Source of the DNA: Coffea arabica
Taxonomy: Eukaryota > Streptophyta > Magnoliopsida > Gentianales > Rubiaceae
DNA: 64,000 nt
NCBI RefSeq assembly: GCF_036785885.1
Contig: NC_092322.1
Span: 12,794,466 to 12,858,465, forward strand
Reading direction: 5' to 3'
Shown here: in pieces, positions 35,341 through 47,052 of the stretch
How positions within the stretch are numbered: position 1 is the stretch's first letter
Layout: each line of letters opens with the position of its first letter
Program-made: the position numbers and the translations under genes
The notes under the pieces: generated by a model
Databases searched by the model: none
Told to the model about the DNA's origin: nothing
The model's input: only the letters and a program-made list of their open reading frames with translations

Positions 35341-38300
35341 TGTGAGAATCCGAAAATTTTTATATTTTCTAAACATTATTTTATTTCCTTATCTACAATT
35401 TTATACTTTCCTTCAATATATTAACTTTATATATATTTTTATAAGTGAATATAGTTTTTCAAATCATTTTTCTAGTATGAGTCGGTTCATGTTAAGTTTG
35501 AAGTGTATTATAGATATGGGACCCGCTAGTGCGGTAAATGCGATAAAATTTTGGTGATTAGGTGATTTTTGTGTAAAGGAATATTATTTTACAAGGTGTT
35601 AGGAGATAATTAGAGATTAGCTAGATAGATTAACCATTGGGAGGAAGAAGATAAGTTTAAAACATTCAAGGTGCCAAGTGTCGCGACCCGATTGGAAGTT
35701 GGACTTTTGACCAAGGTTTTTAACTTTCCTAAAACTCAAATTTTGACCAAAATCATCTTCATTTCTTTCTCAAGTTGGCCGAACCATAGAGAGGAGAGAA
35801 GAGAGAAAAGCCTTCATCTTGTTCTTCAATTTCTTATCCAAATCTTGAGTTCCAACCGATTAAATTGCAAACCACTCCATAAAAGTGGTAGTTAAGGTAG
35901 TTTCCAAGGTGTTTGTGGAGTTAATTTGGGAGGAAGAAGCCTAAACTACCATCTTTCTTGTGATATAAGGTAAATTTGCTAGGAAATCCCTCTTTACATA
36001 AAAAACTAGGATATTTGTGGTTTAGCGTTACAATGTTTGTGATTTTATGAGAAATATTGTGGTTTGAGGTGATGATAAAGAATTTTCCGTTTTTATGATG
36101 TAATTTCTGCTCACATGTAATGATTGAGGGTTGGCCATGTTTTGCTAGTTTACTATATGAAAGATTAAAGGATTATGGAGTAGATTAACCTGCCTAAAGA
36201 AATTTCTAACTTATGTACTTAAATTTCAAATTTAGGGTTTCGAATTTGGCCTTGAAGATGGTTGATATTGGAGCTATTAATTGGCTTTATATTAAGGGTG
36301 TTATGGCCCTATAAGAGTGTGTTTAATGACTTGTAATTTGTATGTACAATTGAGGTGAAATTGGTGGTTGTTTGTAGGAGGGAAAAATAAAGATTTTAGA
36401 GGGAGGTACTGTTGAAATTTTTCCGCAGGAACCCTTGAGTAGTCTTGGAAAAATTGCTATATTTTCTTGTAGAAAAATCGGAATTTAGTTCTATTTGTTG
36501 TGTTTTAAACTAGATTCCTAGAGCTATATACCGTGAAAATTTTAGACCATGTTTTGGTCCGTACGATTTATGGTGATTTTTCAAAATTAACTGAAAGTGC
36601 ATACCTATCCTGTCGTTTGCTGGATAAAGCGACAACTTGAGGCTCGAATATGACTGACTTGTGTTCTGAATCTTATCATAGTGTCTTCTGAAAAATTGTA
36701 AATCTTTGAATCTATTTCCAATGGTGTAAATTTTATCAATTTTGGGACTTAAGAAGCTTGAGATATAATTTTTCAAATAGTGTTATGCAAAATTGAAAAA
36801 TTCTGTTTTCCTAGAACTGGTCTTACTTTCATTTTCCACTTCAAATTTGGAAATGGTGAACCATTGTAGGTAGAGTTTTGGGAAGAGGTGAAGGGCTTTG
36901 AGGTCGTTCATGTCTTTAGGACCAACTATTATCTTTTCATTCAAAAATCATATTTTAGCTCTTTGCATTTGTAGTTCATTTGAATAGGCATATGACTCGT
37001 AGTCGAGACTCACTTGCACATTCCGTTTACTAGGTTTTGGATGTGAAAACCTCAATTGTTTTATCTTGATTATTTTTAGGGTTTTACAGTGATCAAAACC
37101 CTACTTTGAGTGAAAACTTGTGAAGTTATTTTTGTTTGAACTGGTGAGTGTACCACTCCCCTGAATTGTTACTTAATTGGATCATCTGTACTTGAAATCT
37201 GTAACATGAATGACTATGAACTCTGTTTAGTCTAAATGAGATGAGAGTGTACTTTATCATACTCGTTATCTGGCCTGTGTGACTGTTTACTGTATAAACT
37301 GGAATCTGTTACTTGTATCTGTTATGAGCTTGAATCAGTTATCTGTGCCTGTTATAATGTCATTTGGAAGTGTATTCAACGACCTTCCTGTTAAACCTGA
37401 TCTCAATCTCATGGGGAGTTAATTGAATCGAGCCAACAAGGGATTGGTCGAGAAAATTGACAATCCATGGGTGTCTGTTCCTAGGGAATCTATAGGTATT
37501 GGAAACTCTGGATTTCCGGTATACACGAATATTACCATTCATGTTCCTGGTGAGGTGTTCGGACCCGGTAAGGGGTATGTTTGGTGGACGGAATTTGGTG
37601 TTAAGTGGTGCGCTACTGAGTTAGTTACTTTACTTGAAAGTTGAAAAAGTGTCAACTACTACTTGATCAAGATATGGTACTGCAACAGGAATCTGGCTCT
37701 TGAGAGCCACTTGTATCCTTCCTATTTGAATCTGTGTTTAATTGCTTTACTTTATATCTGATATGTGTATCTGATTGATTAAACGTGAAATACCATGATT
37801 CTTGATTACTAGTATTTTGGTACCTCATTGAGCGTAAAGTCACCCCCTTCCCGTCATCTGTGTTTTCCTTACAGGGGCAAACTGTGAAATCATGATTTTT
37901 GGAAGAAAGGGTCGAGTTAGAGTAAACGATCTTTTGTTAAGCTCCTTTGCAATAGAAAAACCTTAATTGTAGTTTAATCTAATATCACACTTTGACTTGT
38001 AAAGTTTCAACGTGGGTTTAAAAGTTTTTATTCATGTCTCTATCGCGTATTTGTTGGTGAATGTACGTTCGATGGGTTCATATGAACTTTACTTGTATTC
38101 GTTGGAGATTCGAACGAGTGTGAGATTTGATTGAAGAAAGAAAAAATTTTGGCGGGAAACTGCTTACCCAATCCGGCCGTATATCTGGCCAGTTCTTGGC
38201 CGGATACTTGACCGGATTGGCAGGGGAGGTTGAAAAAAAAATAAGGTTTTGCTACTGCCTTGAATCTGGCCGTGAATCCGGCTGAATATCCGGCTAACTT

Positions 38301-38555
38301 CTGGCCGGATTGTGACGTGAACCACTTTTCGTTTCGTTTTCGGTTCCGTCTTCCTTTTCATTGAAGTGTTTAATTGATGTCCCATTTCATTATATGATTT
38401 GGTAAGTTATATTTTTGGCCTAGTGGTCTCCGATTGTTTGTTTTCTTTTGGTTTTAACACGCGTTTGTGCGATTTGTTTCCTAGTCCCGACCAGAATTGA
38501 GCAGGCGATCCGCCGAACTCTTTAATTTACCTTAGGGAAATGTGGGGTTGTCACA
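35341..38555. mobile_element. Candidate solo LTR of a Ty3/Gypsy-type element (fossil)
   Basis: 3215 bp inserted into block A', beginning TGTGAGAATCC and ending GGTTGTCACA (TG...CA ends), with a 5-bp AAAAA duplication on both sides (35336-35340, 38556-38560). Read on the minus strand it begins TGTGACAACCCCACATTTCC, like many plant Ty3/Gypsy (Tekay-type) LTRs. No internal gag-pol region is present, so recombination to a solo LTR is the simplest reading. The other arm keeps the empty site near 21815-21819, so the insertion is younger than the duplication. A cluster of TCCGGCC/GGCCGGAT motifs lies near 38166-38312. Confidence 0.65.
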
Positions 38556-38574
38556 AAAAACACTAATTTGGACC

Positions 38575-38577
<3 letters not shown>

Positions 38578-38620
<43 letters not shown>
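38578..38620. repeat. (AT)n microsatellite
   Basis: About 43 bp of AT. The equivalent place in the other arm (near 21785-21800) has only a short AT stretch, so it expanded after duplication. Confidence 0.9.
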
Positions 38621-38628
<8 letters not shown>

Positions 38629-38894
38629 ATATTGTGTGGATTCACATTTTTTTTCCTCAATTGGTTTTTCTCTGTAGGAAGATAAAACCATATAAAAGTT
38701 TCTTGGACAGCCAAAATAGTAATTGATTTTTCACTTAAAAAATTATTTGTTAGAAAATTTTTTTTGACCTCTATTATTTGTTGGAAAAATAACTAGTAGG
38801 ACTAGTCTTGAACAATTTAAGAAACTTAGGGTTAAAAACACCAATTTGGACCAATTTGGGCCTCTCCACTGGTAATATACATAAACCTATCCTA

Positions 38895-39018
38895 TGGCAG
38901 CATAAAAGTTTCTTCTGTTTTTAGTATTGCCGTGGTCTTTGTCCCGCCTCTGCTCTGCCTATCTCCCTCTTCTTCTTTGGCCGCCGCCGCCCGCCACCGC
39001 CGCCGCCGATAGCGCCAG
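38895..39018 (+). promoter_or_regulatory. Orphan copy of the OTU5 5' UTR exon and core promoter
   Basis: It corresponds to 21535-21414. The CT-rich leader, the CCGCCGCC tract (with an extra GATAGCGCCAG end) and the splice donor (CAG before gttttta at 39019) are kept. The next annotated gene on this strand is LIP2p at 43288. It could still fire and splice into downstream sequence. Confidence 0.45.
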
Positions 39019-41277
39019 GTTTTTATTTTGTTTTATTTTTAGTCAGTTCTTCACCTCCCACCTCTTTTCATGGGCTTATTTATTCTACCGCCTTAGATAT
39101 TTATCGAATTTTCTGTTGGAATTATCATGAAGAAAGCATATTAATTACTGAATTCAGCTGAATGCTTGCCACAACTTGGGTACAATTATAAATTTGGATA
39201 CCTGTGGAAGTCTGGGAATCTTGTTTAATTTTTCTTTTCCTTTTTTTTCCTGGTTGTAGCGTGGAGGGGTACAAGGTGAACGCATGAGTGAGAATTGTGG
39301 ACTAGCTATTGAATGAAGTTTGCCTTTTGATATCTTTGAGTAGTTCCTCTATTATGTACTGTGTTTCGTCTTAATTTAGGGGGGGGGGGGGTAATTTTTT
39401 TTTTTTTTGGTTTTTTGGCTGTTCAGCAGTTTGTTGCTGAGGTTTGTCCTCTCTGTGTATGATGCGTTCTCTTATCAAATAAAGTTACATTTGTGCTCAA
39501 AATAAAAGAAAAAGTTGATGATTAAATAGAAATTGAATCGGCGCTGTCAAAGTTTGATTTTTGTGTTAATAATTTTGGTTTTGTTCCAGTTTATGCACTC
39601 CACTTGCACTTGAGATTGGAAAGAAACTAAACTAATAATGAGATTGAAGAGATGGGTAGTTGAGGGTTATGAAATTATTGAAGAATTTGCTACGAATAAT
39701 TAGGCGTATTCCAGTGAAGTATGAGTTGTTTTTTAAGTTAATATGAGGTCTTAATTTACATGATTCACAAGGGCTTTATCAAGGTTTACTAAAAACCCAT
39801 TTAGGATAGCTGGTCATTTTTTGGACTAATTGAGAAGTGAGGATGTTGGCAAAGAATGTTTACTTTTATAACATTTGTCGGTGGAAGAGTAGTGCTGAAT
39901 TGTTACTGGCAACACGTATGGAAGAAATCATTCATTCGGTAGAGTGCAGATTGATTCAAGTCTATTTGCATTTGATTTATAGTGGACAAACCTTTCTTTG
40001 CTTGCCCAGCTGCACCTTTTTATGCACTTTGTTTTCAAGTTTAGGGTTTTTGGATGTTTTATCCATATTCAATTAGGTTCCTTTAATAATGCAAAGCAAT
40101 AAGCGATGCTTGTTTATTTAAGTGCTAACACTTTAAACGAAGTCTTGAGTAGTGTTTGTTGTTGGCTGGAAGCACTGCTTGAGGTTGTCTTAACCTGGTC
40201 TTGTGAGTCATTTAGTTTCACCACCAGGACCAGAGAGATCCACCAATTATGTTGGCAGTTGGTCTCAGGAAAGGGTGGTCAGAAGGCCCCTAGTGCAGTG
40301 TCTTAGAGCAGCTTAGGATGATAAAGTCAATAGATGCTGCTTGTGTCTGAATTCAAACAGGAAATTAGAACTAAGCAAGGGCATAAATAAAATGCAGAGA
40401 GTGTAATAGGGGCGATGGAAGAAGTTATGGTAGTTGATTCTCTTACTTGTTGATCATCAAAATAATCAAAGCCAGTTTATAAGGCAGACCATAGGAGCCC
40501 TAAATATTTGATCTCTTTCTCATTCTTCTAAACCATGACGTGTGTTGTCAATGCCGTAGAATGTTAGATTCATGGAGAAAAATGCTTAGTCGTAAGAAGT
40601 ACGTGCTTGTTCTAGGTGAATTAAACTTACATCTCAATTGTTCTAAAATCAATGCAAGCTAAATACTGAAGAAGATTATAGGAATTATAGTGGAAAATGA
40701 GGGGATCAGAAGTGTGTGTATTTTTATGCATGTAAATTTGCAAGCTTTGACTTAATCTGATCTACATTTAGTTACTTTTGGCTTGTTATCACTCAGAAAT
40801 CATAAAGAAGCTTAGGGTTTTATGTGCCAATAGTAGAAACTCTGAGACCACAATAAGATGAGCTTAAAACTGAGAAACGGCATAAATTTTTTTAATTGTA
40901 TGACATTCTTCTCTTTGAAAGGAAATAAATGAAAAGGAATAGAACTTCTTTAATACTTTTCTATGCTGTTAGTTGTCACCAAATACTTTTCATGCCAGTA
41001 AGTCATGATCTGGTTAATGAGATTGGTGGTGTTCTGTTATCAAGCCTTTATTTTTGGTTATATTATTGTGTAACATTTTCCAATTACATGGCTTTATTGA
41101 TGGGTGTTCCTTCCCTTGAATCTTTTGATGTTGAGATTACAATATGGACTATCCTCACTGGACGTAAACTGGAAAACTGAAGTTAAAGTCTTTAGTGAAA
41201 CGGGACCTTTTAATCTATTGAGCATGTCTATGGCCTTGAAATGTGTAAAGGTCAAATTTTAAGTCTAGACTGTGAAC

Positions 41278-41854
41278 ATGTTTCCCTACTAGTCATTTTA
41301 TTACAAGGAGCAAGATTAATATTGCCATCACATAACATCAAATCATAGATGAAGAATTTGAGATCATTGCAAATGCAGGTTAAATGGTTCCTGCTCAATG
41401 TCAATTTTCAATATACAATTTTGCAAATATGTACATTAAAATGGTTTCTCACAATGCAAGGATTCCGATGTGTCTTAATTCCCATTCTAGATTACTCTCG
41501 TTAAGTGTAATCTATCTCATTTTTCATATTTTAACCATGAATTCTAATGGACTAAAAGACAATGTTAGTAATTTAGTGCTAGAAATTTTCTAACGCCATC
41601 TGCCTATGTATGCATTAGCGAGGTTAAATGTAAGTGACATATGCAAAGTTAAAACTTAATTTGCAAAGTTAAAACTTAATTTCAAATTTCATAAATCAGA
41701 GTTGTTGTAACCATAATTGGTTTTTACTTACAAAGGACACATTCATTAGAGTTGTTTTAACCATAATTGATTAAGCAGCAGTTTGATGAATATGTGCTTC
41801 TTGTATCTTTTTCTCATTCTGCTCTGTAGTTCCACATGGTTCTAATTTTCTCTT
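41278..41854. other. Unique spacer between block A' and LIP2p
   Basis: AT-rich with a perfect 20-bp tandem duplication (GCAAAGTTAAAACTTAATTT at 41643-41662 and 41663-41682) and a nearby imperfect repeat of GAGTTGTT(G/T)TAACCATAATTG. No gene recognised. Confidence 0.6.
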
Positions 41855-42285
41855 GGGTTAAAAAAAAAAGCCCCTGTGGTAAACGTAATATACAGAAAAG
41901 CCCCTCTTGGTTTCAAAACGCACAATACGAGACCTCATACTTTGAATTAAATTGTAAAGGTGACGGAATCCGTTAAATTTAATGGAAATGGACAAAATGA
42001 CAAAAATGCCTTGATATAATTAAGCAAAAGACAGCTTAACAAATTCATTTATTTTATTCTCTAGAGAGATTAAATTAAGGGTTAAGGGGTAGAACAGGTA
42101 TATTTGTTAAAATATAGGTATAAAATTTTTTTAAAGTTCCAATAAGTCATTTCCGTTAAACTTAACGGATTTCATCACTTTTATAATTTAGTTCAAAACA
42201 TTGGGTGTCATGTTGTACGTTTTGAAACCACGGGGGATTTTTCTGTATATCAACTTTACCACAAGGGGCGCTTTTTTTTTTACCC
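41855..42285. mobile_element. Mutator-like MITE with 9-bp target duplication
   Basis: Long inverted repeats of about 90 bp: GGGTTAAAAA, GCCCCTGTGGTAAA, ATATACAGAAAA, TGGTTTCAAAACG on the left and the complement on the right. The 9-bp direct repeat TTTTCTCTT lies at 41846-41854 and 42286-42294. 431 bp, no coding capacity. Confidence 0.88.
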
Positions 42286-42439
42286 TTTTCTCTTTGGGTT
42301 TGTATTTTCTGATTCTAGTTTTCCTTTTGTGTTTGCTGTAAAAGAAAAATAAATGAAGCGCTCAAACAAACCAGTAAGGACTAAACTGTTAGATGAGCAA
42401 AGATTTAAGGGGTTAAACTGTTCGAAAACCCAAAATTAA

Positions 42440-42612
42440 TAAGACCCCCTTCTTTCTTTCTTGTGTCTTCCATCAGCCGCAGTCTACAGCAGGCTACCAA
42501 GTCCCCCAAAGCCCATCATCAATCTCTCCTTTTTCTCTCCCCAACTGTTTCCCCTATCCATCATCGAAAAAAGTTGAATGGGTTCTATTTGATCGTCTTA
42601 AATTTAGGAGAT
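42440..42612 (+). promoter_or_regulatory. Probable LIP2p 5' UTR region
   Basis: A CT-rich leader (CCTTCTTTCTTTCTTGTGTC) is followed by a GC-richer stretch and a possible donor (GATAATG before gtaggaaa at 42613-42618). A possible acceptor, cgttgcag, lies at about 43158-43165. This would give a non-coding first exon ahead of the coding ATG at 43288. Confidence 0.35.
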
Positions 42613-43287
42613 AATGGTAGGAAAATTTGTCAGTTCAATGATCCAATGTTGCGCTGGCAATAAAGATACTCTTGGCTGCTTATTGCTTTATACTAGTATT
42701 TTTTTAACAGATAACTGTTTTTCAAGGAATTGAATAACCACTGACTCTCGGAAAAGGCATAGGTATGCCCCCATTTCGCAGCCATAATCTGCTACATGAC
42801 GAAATAAAGATTCTTTTTTATAGACAAAGTATTTGTAGAAATGTCTGTGAGGTATTTCTGAGATGAACCTTTAATGTGGGAATTAGATTGGCATGTGTTT
42901 TGACTAGGAGTATTTAGCTTTTAACATTTTCAGCTAATGGTTATGCGATAGAACTTAGGAGATCAATACAGTTGCTGGGAGTAGATTTTCTTTTCTTTTG
43001 AAGAATATGAAACATGCTTTTTACTTGGATGTGAGCTATTAACTTTTATCAGTGGGAATGCTAAACAAGAAAAATTCTTCATGGAAATTATGATAGTCTC
43101 TAATTTCAACATGAAACTAACTTACTGGTTGACATCATAAGGGGTGTATTACTGCCTCGTTGCAGTTGCACGCTTTATTGAAACATTGCTGCAAAGAAGT
43201 GGAAAAGGTGATATTAAGCAGACTGAGATTTGTGACTATTATACTAATATGTCTTGATTTTCTACTTGCTAGAATACCACAATCAAT

Positions 43288-45551
43288 ATGATTCTACTAG
43301 CAAGTACTGTTTCTGGTTCAATCCCAGTAAACCAACTTATTAATTCATCAAAACAGAGGCCAAGCAGTCGTTCTTGTGTTGTAAATTCAGCAGTTGCGAT
43401 GACAAATGAAGTTAAAAGAAGGTGCATTCACTTTTGAACACTGAGACTGTTTGAACACGCATTTGAGTTTTTCAAACTTTCATTCTTTGAATTTGTATTG
43501 CGTGGCAGTTGTGAGTTTTATGACATGCATAAAGAACTCATTCCGTATGCTGAGGCATGGTCTTGGCAGAAGGACATAGTTAAAAAGAGGAAGGAGTTGA
43601 TCGAAAGGGAAAAAGACTGTTCAGACACACTGATCATTTTGCAGCACCATCCTGTTTATACATTGGGTACTCGTAGTTCTGAGGCTTACTTGAATTTTAG
43701 CATGAAAAATGCGCCCATTAATGTATATCGAACCGAACGGGGAGGCGAAGTTACATACCATGGACCTGGACAGGTAGATTCTACTTTTCAGGAGAATTTT
43801 GTACCTAATATCTTAGGGTGTTATTTTTATAGCTCAGGAATATTGATATTCGGACCTGAACCTGGGTTGACTAACTAGTGTTTTGTGCGAGCCACTCAGA
43901 TATGTGTTTCTCATGATAATGGTAGTCATGTTATTAGAACTTTTGTGGGATCAATTTGAAGGGAAAGCCATTTGTTTAAACCTGACTGCATTCAGGCTGG
44001 GTATATTTGCTTCATCCAGCATTTGGGAAGTTGGGTTTGTTCCACCATCCCAAAGTCTAGAATCAAATATGTAATCTTATAAATAAGTAGTCTTATAAGT
44101 TGTTCCAGCAGATTCAGTAGCATGTATCCTGTATCATGCTCAAGGCTGTCAATTAAATAAATGTGTTTCTTTGAGCATCAAAACCTTTTTAATTCTGACA
44201 TTTTACATTTTTGTTTTGTAGCTAGTGATGTACCCAATAATCAATCTCCGATATCACAAAATGGATCTTCATTGGTACCTCAGGGCACTTGAAGAAGTTG
44301 TTATTCGTGTTCTTTCCTCAACATTTTTCATTAAAGCTTCACGTATTGAGGGCCTAACTGGTGTTTGGGTTGGTAGGTTGGCAATCCTTTGACTAATATT
44401 CTATTGCCTTTGCCATACTTACACAAGCTTAACGGTTGTGAAATGAGTGAAGGTTATTCAATTTGTAATTTGGAAGGATTAGGTTTGGCCTCTAATAACT
44501 GTTTGTATAGAATTCCTTTCTATGTGAATAAGTAACCATGTAGCTGCTGAAAATGCCTTGATGTCTTCCTATCATTAAAGAGGATTTGATTATTGTTCAT
44601 TGAACTAGTTGGCAGTGAAATCCAAGGCAAGAATCTTGAATGTAGATTCCATAATAGAATGAGTTCTGTGAACATTTTGCAAGTAGACTTTTCATTGAAA
44701 AATTGGCAGACTAAAAATATGGTCAGTGCTATCATTTTCATCGGTTGTCATTAAGGATAGAAAGAACTTACACTTTTTTATGTCCTTGGATTAAATTTGT
44801 AGTCTACTATCATGGATTAAATTTGTAGTCTACTATCATGTTTTCACTTCTTAAGGCACTTTGACAGTCCATTTGTTTTTAGCAACACTTGAATCTCATT
44901 CCATATGTATCATCTGAAAATTGTGAGTTTTCAGCACATATGCATAAAGTTTTACAGATAGATTGTTCTTGTCTTTTGTCCTTGACATCTTTTCCCTTCC
45001 TCTGATGTGCTTTAGGAATTATCCTTCTGGAAAAGCTGGATTGAATGGATCCATGCGTGATGGTTTTATAGTAAAATTAATTTGCTTGTAAAATTAATTT
45101 GCTATTGACTTCTTAATAGCAATGTCATATTTAGCATTTAATTTAAGATTGCTGGTGAAATAGACAGAGACTAACACCTGTGACCCCTTCAGGAGACCAA
45201 AAACTGGCAGCTATTGGTATAAAAGTGTCACAGTGGATAGCATACCATGGATTAGCATTGAATGTTGCCACAGATCTGACAGCATTTGGTCAAATTGTCC
45301 CTTGCGGTATTCAAGATCGTCAAGTTGGAAGCATAAAGGGTCTGTTGCAGGAACATGTTTCATCTAATCGACGTGGAGCTGAAAGCAAGTATGACATTGA
45401 TGATAACCAGCTGATTGATATTACTCACAAATCTCTGGTTCAAGAGTTTTGCAAAATTTTTCAAGTTCACCTCCGTCATAAGCCTATCCCAGCAGGAATT
45501 GCCTGGGAAAGGCCTGAGGTTTTACATTCTATAACTGAAAAAGGAGACTAA
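43288..45551 (+). CDS. LIP2P: Plastid octanoyltransferase (lipoyl(octanoyl) transferase)
   Basis: Four exons (43288-43421, 43509-43773, 44222-44372, 45193-45551) join through GT-AG introns to 302 residues. The Ser-rich first 44 residues look like a plastid transit peptide. The core has [25 protein letters not shown] (122-133), [15 protein letters not shown] with the conserved active-site Lys (about 187), and PCGIQD with the catalytic Cys (about 221). It moves octanoyl from acyl-carrier protein to the E2 subunit of plastid pyruvate dehydrogenase, the first step of lipoate assembly. Exon 4 is also present as an orphan at 34195-34553. The ATG was chosen as the first in-frame Met giving a transit peptide. 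Confidence 0.93.
44788..44839. repeat. 26-bp perfect tandem duplication in LIP2p intron 3
   Basis: GGATTAAATTTGTAGTCTAC... is repeated twice without a mismatch. A shorter tandem (TAAAATTAATTTGCT) lies at about 45072-45100. Both are intronic slippage-type repeats. Confidence 0.9.
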
Positions 45552-45880
45552 AAGAACATGAAGGATGCACCAGGTGCTTTCCATTTTCCTGTTAAGTATG
45601 TCTTACACTCCATTTATGCAGAAAATTTCAAGACTCGGCTTAGTTTTACAGTGTCAGGATTCTTGGATATTCAAATTCTCTTTATAGCAAGTTTGTGCAA
45701 ATCTTTATGGTCTATTGAGAAACTTTCAGAGCATTTTATTCTTTCATTTACAGAGAGATAGGAGTCTAATAAATGGGATGATGAATCTTTTCTGCAAATA
45801 GCCATTGGAGCACAAAATTGCGTGACAGAATTTACATGATTCTCAAGGATTGTAATGGCAATACATTTGCACATCTGCAG

Positions 45881-45990
45881 ATGCTCTTGATGACTGCCTG
45901 AAATTGAAAGAGTTTGAGTTGGCTGGAATCAGATTTGCTCCAATGCCTGTTCAAGAAGAAGAGCTAACTAGGAACCAGAGTATGATCTAA
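45881..45990 (+). other. Candidate extra 3' exon of LIP2p
   Basis: Downstream of the LIP2p stop an acceptor (cacatctgcag) precedes a frame reading DALDDCLKLKEFELAGIRF and ending NQSMI-stop. The copy at 33756-33865 differs only by substitutions and stays open. No matching donor was located, so it may be a relic of an older exon or part of the 3' UTR. Confidence 0.3.
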
Positions 45991-46034
45991 AATATGCGGT
46001 TTACGTGGTAATTACTCCAGCTAAGCACATTACT

Positions 46035-46545
46035 AGTTTGCATTGTATGTGCTTTTAATTTTCCTTCTCTATATTTTTGTGATACTGTGAAGTAGTTTGA
46101 GGGTGCTATATGTTTAAGCATTACTAGGTTACAGCTGATTTTTACAAAACTGCCATCTTTAGATCATCTTGCTGATAGCACATTGAAATTTAGTTCAGCA
46201 TTATAATTTGTATAAAGTTACTTGTGATTTGGATCTGTTGATTGACAAAAATTTTTAATTAGGCTGACTTAGGGATATAGCCTCTGCCTGGCCCTCGAGT
46301 ACTTGTTTCCTGGAGGCATCAACTTCTGTATCCTTCAAGGCGTGTTGTGGTGGCAAAAGTTGAACCCCACTGACGGGAAGCTTTGGGAGATCTCAATTCA
46401 AACTGTCAAAAAGCAATATGGCTCAAAATTGGTGGCAGGAACCCATAAGAGAGATTTAGCAGATTTTGATTATGTACTGCAATTGGACAAGGGGAGCTGG
46501 ATATGTTGATCAGCTCAACCAGGATTCAGACAGTCTTGCTGGTTG
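46035..46545 (+). other. Segment present only in block B', with a 68-codon open frame
   Basis: About 510 bp missing from block B, inserted after AGCACATTACTA. The frame 46303-46509 (LNPTDGKLWEISIQTVKKQY...) has coding-like composition, but I recognise no family. No clear target duplication was seen, so a deletion in the other arm is equally possible. The rest of 45552-47052 is spacer. Confidence 0.35.
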
Positions 46546-47052
46546 AAACTTGTAAAAAATCTTGGCATTTCAGTTGGAACTGTTTCCTTGTTAACGGTTG
46601 GAAATCTTAGAGTTCAGTTGGATAGATTTTGTTTCCCCGTTGTCAGTTCGAACTTGGAAATCTCATATTGTGTTTTCCCTTTGGCCCCCATCGCTTTGTA
46701 GTTTGTAGTGCGTCCGAGTATACATCAAATGGCCCTTTTAAAAGACATGTCAATGAGATATTGCACAATTTTCATTTATTTAGTATATAAGAAAATGAAG
46801 CATTTCAATTACATAAAATGAATAATTTTAGTTAAATATTGCTAACACTTAAAAATTAATAATAATGACATCAAAATCAAGCATGAATTCTTAAATAAAT
46901 TAATAACCAAGTCGAGTTTGAATTTAATTTTCAAAATTTTTTTTGAGGTGGTTGCCAATCAATAATTCAACATATAGGCATTTCCAAAGTTTTAGAGTCC
47001 CTATACGTATTTAGCTGCAGGCATTTCCCAAGTTTCACAGTCCATTGGTTAG

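Larger units (their letters stand above)
34926..41277 (+). repeat. Block A', right arm of the inverted duplication (orphan OTU5 5' region)
   Basis: Matches 22241-17632 in reverse. It contains the OTU5 promoter, 5' UTR exon and most of the first intron, but homology ends just past GTCTAGACTGTGAAC at 41263-41277 and no OTU5 coding exon follows. It is interrupted by the LTR element at 35341-38555. Confidence 0.92.

Noticed and set aside
37423-37644. 73-codon frame inside the candidate LTR
   Set aside because: No recognisable family; such frames are expected by chance in a 3.2 kb LTR.
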